Of a stretch of DNA of 8,396 nt, positions 5,253 through 8,396 are shown one piece after another; the stretch's first letter is position 1; each line of letters starts with the position of its first letter. The stretch lies in assembly GCA_027058735.1 (NCBI GenBank), contig JALURZ010000234.1, positions 1 through 8,396 of the forward strand, read 5' to 3'. The notes beneath the pieces were generated by a model that saw nothing but the letters and a program-made list of their open reading frames with translations, was not told the origin of the DNA and did not search any database. This DNA is from Hyphomicrobiales bacterium (lineage in GTDB: Bacteria > Pseudomonadota > Alphaproteobacteria > Rhizobiales > JALURZ01). Position numbers and translations under genes: made by a program.

Positions 5253-5308
5253 TTCGCTCGGGCTCCCCGGTTTCGGTTGACATGCGGCCTGCTCGCAGCA
5301 TGAGGCGC

Positions 5309-6220
5309 TTACCGCGATTTCGCAAGACATGAATTCATGGTATCGGCCAGCGCGCTCATGAGTGTGAAATAGGCATCCGGTCCGGCGGGCACGCCCCGGC
5401 CGATCGGATCGAGAGAGGCGCTGCGCGCATCCGTCCCCTCCACAAGGGCGCGCACGAGGCGGGAGGAAAATTGCGGTTCGGAAAAGACGCATCGCACCTG
5501 CCCCTTCCCGATCCTTTGCCGCAAGGCCCGGATGGTGCGCGCGCCCGCGCCCGCCTCCGGCGTGATAACGACAATGCCCGGCCTGGCGAGACCATAATGG
5601 CGCTCAAGATACTGATAGGCATCGTGAAACACGACGAACGGCGCCTTGTGCGCTGCGCGGAATTTCGCCGAAAGGCGCGCATCCAGCCGGTGAACCCGCG
5701 CGCTGAGCCTGTCGGCGTTGCGCCGGTAGGCCTCGGAATTTTCCGGATCGGCCGCCGCCAGCGTGGCCGCGATGGCCGCGATCATGGCAACGGCATTGTC
5801 GGGGCTCAGCCAGATGTGCCAGTCACGCCCGGGGCCGAGCGCGGCGGCATCCGCGCCTGAACGGCGGGGCAGCACGATCACCGCCGGCGCGCCGGCCAGC
5901 GTCAGAACCCGGACGCCTGGGCGCAGCCGGGCCAGCGGGCGCACAAGCGCGGTCTCGAATTGCGGCGCGATGCGAACCACAATATCGGCGTCCCCCAGCG
6001 CCCGCATCTGGGAGGGACGAAGTGGCATGCCGTGTGGCGACAGCGCGGCATCGAACAGCAGGTCCGGTTCCGCCACGCCCTTCATGACGCCGGCAACGAG
6101 CGAATGCACCGGCAGTATGGTGGCGACGACCTTCGGGGCGGCAACGGCCGGCGCAGCCGGAATGCCGCAAAATGCAAGCACGATGAACGCTTGCATGAGA
6201 TATCGCGCGCCTGTGTTCAT
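5309..6220 (-). CDS. znuA: Zinc ABC transporter periplasmic binding protein
   Basis: This is a 303-residue cluster A-I metal-binding protein that would capture Zn2+ in the periplasm for a ZnuBC importer. A Sec signal peptide is clear: hydrophobic QAFIVLAFCGIPAAPAVAA, with cleavage probably near residue 28. Likely ligands are His63 (SPHGMPLRPSQ), His135 (WHIWLSP) and His199 (VFHDAYQYLE). Asp271 (LDPIGRG) aligns with the fourth-ligand region. Cys243 (CVFSEPQF) and Cys298 match the disulfide pair of E. coli ZnuA. The His-rich acidic loop seen in many ZnuA proteins is absent; the region 111-132 is Ala/Gly/Arg-rich with no histidine. The start at 6220 has a good GGAGG eight bases upstream. No znuB or znuC is present in the window. 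Mn2+ specificity cannot be excluded, but the disulfide favours ZnuA. Confidence 0.88.
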   Translation of the reverse strand: MNTGARYLMQAFIVLAFCGIPAAPAVAAPKVVATILPVHSLVAGVMKGVAEPDLLFDAALSPHGMPLRPSQMRALGDADIVVRIAPQFETALVRPLARLRPGVRVLTLAGAPAVIVLPRRSGADAAALGPGRDWHIWLSPDNAVAMIAAIAATLAAADPENSEAYRRNADRLSARVHRLDARLSAKFRAAHKAPFVVFHDAYQYLERHYGLARPGIVVITPEAGAGARTIRALRQRIGKGQVRCVFSEPQFSSRLVRALVEGTDARSASLDPIGRGVPAGPDAYFTLMSALADTMNSCLAKSR

Positions 6221-6251
6221 CGATCGGCCCTCCGGTCCGTTTCCTGCGGCG

Positions 6252-6329
6252 CGAATGCACAGGCATTCGGGTCCTTTCCGCATCTGACATGGATTTGATG
6301 TCGCAGCACGCGAAAAATGCTGGTGCTGC
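6252..6329. promoter_or_regulatory. Three short perfect dyads in the divergent znuA-ccdA region
   Basis: The 168-base divergent intergenic region holds three perfect dyads: CGAATGC-N4-GCATTCG (6252-6269), GACAT-N7-ATGTC (6286-6302) and GCAGCAC-N13-GTGCTGC (6303-6329). The first lies 32 bases upstream of znuA, where an operator or leader hairpin could act. None matches an alphaproteobacterial Zur box as I know it, and I could not place convincing -35/-10 pairs for either gene. Confidence 0.3.
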
Positions 6330-6388
6330 CGCTTTTCAGCCGATATCACTGGCATGATCGTGCGGTTCCGGCTCTGGAAACCATAGGG

Positions 6389-7132
6389 ATGATCGAAGTT
6401 CAAATCACCTATTTCGGCGCTCTGGCGGCGGGCCTGTTGAGCTTTCTGTCGCCTTGCGTGCTGCCGCTGGTGCCGCCCTATCTGGTCTATCTCGCCGGCA
6501 CCAGCCTCGATCAGATCGCCGGCGAGGAGGAGACGCCAAGCGGCGTTTCCGCGCGCGTCATCGTATCCTCAATGCTGTTCGTGCTCGGCTTCACGACGGT
6601 ATTTGTTGCGCTTGGCGCCAGCGCGTCCGCGATCAGCGGCGTATTGATGGCAAACCTGCCGGTGCTGGCCAAGATCGCCGGCGCCATGATCATCATCATG
6701 GGGCTGCATTTTCTCGGCGTCTTTCAGTTCGCTTTTCTCAACCGCGAGGTGCGCTACCACCCCTCATCGCGCCCGATCGGCCTTTATGGCGCATATTTTA
6801 TCGGCGTTGCGTTCGCCTTTGGCTGGACCCCGTGCATCGGCCCGGTCCTGGCCACCATCCTCGCCATCGCCGCCACCAGCGAAGAGGTGCGCTACGGCGC
6901 CAGCCTGCTGGGGGTCTATTCGCTGGGCATCGGCATTCCGTTCATGGCCGCGGCCCTGTTCGTCAAGCCGTTCCTCAGGTTCATGAAACGCTATCAGCGC
7001 TTTATCGGAGTGACGGAAAAGGTCATGGGCGGGCTGCTGGTGGCGACGGGCGTGCTGTTCATCACCGGCGCGCTGAGCGAGTTCTCCTATTTTCTGCTGG
7101 AAATGTTTCCCGCCCTTGCAACCATCGGCTAG
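6389..7132 (+). CDS. ccdA: CcdA-family cytochrome c biogenesis / thiol-disulfide membrane protein
   Basis: This is a 247-residue, six-helix inner-membrane protein of the CcdA/DsbD-transmembrane family. It passes reducing equivalents from cytoplasmic thioredoxin to periplasmic thiol proteins, for example for cytochrome c maturation. The two redox cysteines are in family motifs: Cys23 in LSFLSPCVLPLVPPYLVYLA and Cys149 in FGWTPCIGPVLATIL. Hydrophobic segments fall near 8-36, 57-80, 92-114, 132-162, 172-195 and 213-245. No thioredoxin-like or DsbD-alpha domain is fused, so this is the short CcdA form. I chose the ATG at 6389 because the open frame upstream to 6317 encodes no family sequence and GGAAA lies about nine bases before it. 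The stop is four bases from the stop of the convergent tonB. Confidence 0.92.
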   Translation: MIEVQITYFGALAAGLLSFLSPCVLPLVPPYLVYLAGTSLDQIAGEEETPSGVSARVIVSSMLFVLGFTTVFVALGASASAISGVLMANLPVLAKIAGAMIIIMGLHFLGVFQFAFLNREVRYHPSSRPIGLYGAYFIGVAFAFGWTPCIGPVLATILAIAATSEEVRYGASLLGVYSLGIGIPFMAAALFVKPFLRFMKRYQRFIGVTEKVMGGLLVATGVLFITGALSEFSYFLLEMFPALATIG

Positions 7133-7136
7133 CCAC

Positions 7137-8048
7137 CTATTGCAATCTGAACCGCACCGGCACGCTCACCGAGATCGACGCTTTTCCGAGCGTTGGCGGA
7201 ATGGGCGGCATCGGGCTGGCGCGCCTGAGCATGGCGAGGGTGGCGCGGTCCAGAATGGCGTGGCCGGTGCTGCGCGAGACCCGCGAGGAGGTCACGCGGC
7301 CGGATTTCGCAATTGTGAAGGTCAGCGTGGCGATACCGGTCCTTTTTGCCAGCCGGGCGGCGTTTGGATAGCGCTTGGCGCGCCGCAGCCGCGCCAGCAC
7401 CCGCGCCAGATAGGCTTTTCGCGCCCGCGCCGCCGCGCGGGCTGACCGGGTGGCGGCATTGCCGAGGGCGGCGGTTCTGGTCGAAGGCGATGCCCGGCTC
7501 GCCCGCCCGCTGCGCGCGGCACCCGGGCGCGAGGCGCGTTTCGCGGCCACCTGCTTTTTCTTTTTCGGTTTGGCGGGGCGCTTTGTTTCTACAGGTTTTG
7601 CGCGTGGCGGCGGTGGCGGCTTGGCGACAGGTGCAGGCGGCTCCAGCTTGCGCGGCGCCGGGTCAACCGTCATCCGGTCCGACTTTTTTTGCGGCTCCTC
7701 TGGCGCGGGCGCGGTTTCGGTGGCCGGTTGCCTGACCACCACGCGCTGGCCCGGCTCCGGCTCCCTGGCCGGCGGCTGAATCGTATCGCTCTGGCGCGGC
7801 GTCTGCGCGCCAAGGGGCACCGGCAAGGCGGCGGCGCGGATTTGCGCATCGCTGTTTTCCGACCCTTCCGCCGTGCCGGCTGCCGGCAGGGCCGCCGTGG
7901 CAATCGTCAGGCTCAGCGCCACGGATGATTTTCCAAGACTGGGCGGCGCATTGGTGGCGGCACCGAGCCAGACAAAAAGCGCGCCATGAAACGCAATCGC
8001 CGCAACAACCGCCGCAACCCGGTGCCTGAACGCCACGCCCGCGCTCAT
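7137..8048 (-). CDS. tonB: TonB family energy-transducing protein
   Basis: This 303-residue protein would link the inner-membrane ExbB-ExbD motor to outer-membrane TonB-dependent receptors. A single N-terminal membrane anchor spans about 9-31 and carries His21, at the position of the functional transmembrane His of E. coli TonB. A long periplasm-spanning linker follows, Pro-rich at about 90-165 (KLEPPAPVAKPPPPPRAKPV) and then very Lys/Arg/Ala-rich to about 210. The C-terminal TonB domain starts near 213, with YLARVLARLRRAKRYPNAAR, then G.ATLTFTI..SG.V, STGHAILDRATL and ASPMPPIPP, and ends in VRFRL. The ATG overlaps the exbD stop as ATGA (8045-8048), so translation is probably coupled. The strongly basic linker is unusual in extent, but the architecture is standard. 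No receptor gene lies in the window. Confidence 0.92.
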   Translation of the reverse strand: MSAGVAFRHRVAAVVAAIAFHGALFVWLGAATNAPPSLGKSSVALSLTIATAALPAAGTAEGSENSDAQIRAAALPVPLGAQTPRQSDTIQPPAREPEPGQRVVVRQPATETAPAPEEPQKKSDRMTVDPAPRKLEPPAPVAKPPPPPRAKPVETKRPAKPKKKKQVAAKRASRPGAARSGRASRASPSTRTAALGNAATRSARAAARARKAYLARVLARLRRAKRYPNAARLAKRTGIATLTFTIAKSGRVTSSRVSRSTGHAILDRATLAMLRRASPMPPIPPTLGKASISVSVPVRFRLQ

Positions 8049-8396
8049 TTGGCCCGCTCCATGATCAGCGATATCTCGCCCACCCCGGCGGCGCGAAGAT
8101 CGTCCAGCAGGGCGATCAGCCGGACCGCTTCGCCGGCGCGGTCCGCAAGCAGCGTCAGTTTCCGTTCCCGCTCGCCCTGTGCATCGCTGCGCACGCGCGC
8201 AATCAGTTCGTCGCGGCCCATGATCGCGCCCAGATAGGCGAACCGGCCATCCCCGCTCATGACAATATCGGCAAGGGGCTTGACCGGCTCGGCCTCGATC
8301 CCGCTGGCAGGCGGCGTCGCGACCAGTGGATTCGTTGGCGCAAGAGTCCCCGCCAGCATCAGGAAAATCAGCAGCAGAAACACGATATAGATCAGG
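8045..8396 (-). CDS. exbD: ExbD/TolR family biopolymer transport protein (3' part; runs off the right edge)
   Basis: The frame enters at the right edge and gives 116 residues plus the stop. It starts inside the single transmembrane helix, LIYIVFLLLIFLMLAGTL, continues through a Pro-rich neck, and ends in the periplasmic ExbD domain (PLADIVMSGDGRFAYLG...LLADRAGEAVRLIALLDDLR...GEISLIMERAK). Fewer than about 25 N-terminal residues should be missing. By alignment to the family pattern LID-V-FLLLIF, the usual transmembrane aspartate of the proton path is a tyrosine (TAT at 8389-8387). Overlap with tonB by four bases indicates an exbB-exbD-tonB operon, with exbB presumably just outside the window. 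Internal GTG/ATG codons are not the real start. Confidence 0.88.
   Translation of the reverse strand, partial: LIYIVFLLLIFLMLAGTLAPTNPLVATPPASGIEAEPVKPLADIVMSGDGRFAYLGAIMGRDELIARVRSDAQGERERKLTLLADRAGEAVRLIALLDDLRAAGVGEISLIMERAK

Noticed and set aside
6221..6388. Search for a Zur box in the znuA promoter region
   Set aside because: No sequence resembling the AT-rich alphaproteobacterial Zur palindrome was found; only the GC-richer dyads already listed.
1..8396. Mobile elements, CRISPR arrays, tRNA or rRNA genes, phage genes
   Set aside because: No repeated spacers, terminal repeats with transposase, integrase, or tRNA/rRNA-like sequence was seen on either strand.

Overview
This window looks like chromosomal DNA of a high-GC alphaproteobacterium, most likely of the Rhizobiales/Hyphomicrobiales. 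The evidence is a run of genes typical of that group: an ABC exporter divergent from rpmE, a DUF1465/RcdA-type protein, a PIG3-type quinone oxidoreductase and a DUF1013/TrcR protein. The genus cannot be told from the sequence. There are no rRNA or tRNA genes, IS elements, phage genes or CRISPR repeats.

Left part (1-2610). A 5' fragment of an ABC exporter gene (minus) is divergent from rpmE (plus, ribosomal protein bL31). rpmE converges on an rcdA-like gene (minus), and the two share a bidirectional hairpin terminator. A 734-base stretch with no intact long gene follows (1879-2612), AT-rich in its middle. It holds, all on the minus strand, a remnant of a small DUF1192-type gene read in all three frames, a cluster of TTAACC motifs that resemble CtrA sites, and a compact three-hairpin unit ending in a strong U8 terminator. 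I interpret that last unit as a candidate small RNA, with a possible leaderless 21-codon ORF inside it.

Middle part (2610-5300). Two plus-strand genes come next: a zinc-free medium-chain quinone oxidoreductase, then trcR, an RNA-polymerase-associated cell-cycle regulator. trcR has its own candidate promoter, whose -35 lies inside a perfect 10-bp inverted repeat. Converging on trcR is a minus-strand pair: znuA (zinc-binding periplasmic protein) followed by a transglutaminase-like protein.

Right part (6220-8396). ccdA (membrane thiol-disulfide carrier) is divergent from znuA across a 168-base region with three short perfect dyads. ccdA converges, with only 4 bases between stop codons, on tonB. 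tonB overlaps the end of an upstream exbD by four bases; exbD runs off the right edge, so this is the tail of a TonB energy-transduction operon.

The genes fall into two loose themes. One is CtrA-linked cell-cycle control (rcdA-like gene, trcR, TTAACC cluster). The other is envelope and metal physiology (znuA, ccdA, exbD-tonB). Most protein-coding content is ordinary. The stretch most worth study is the minus-strand intergenic unit at 2059-2242 and the decayed small gene just upstream of it.
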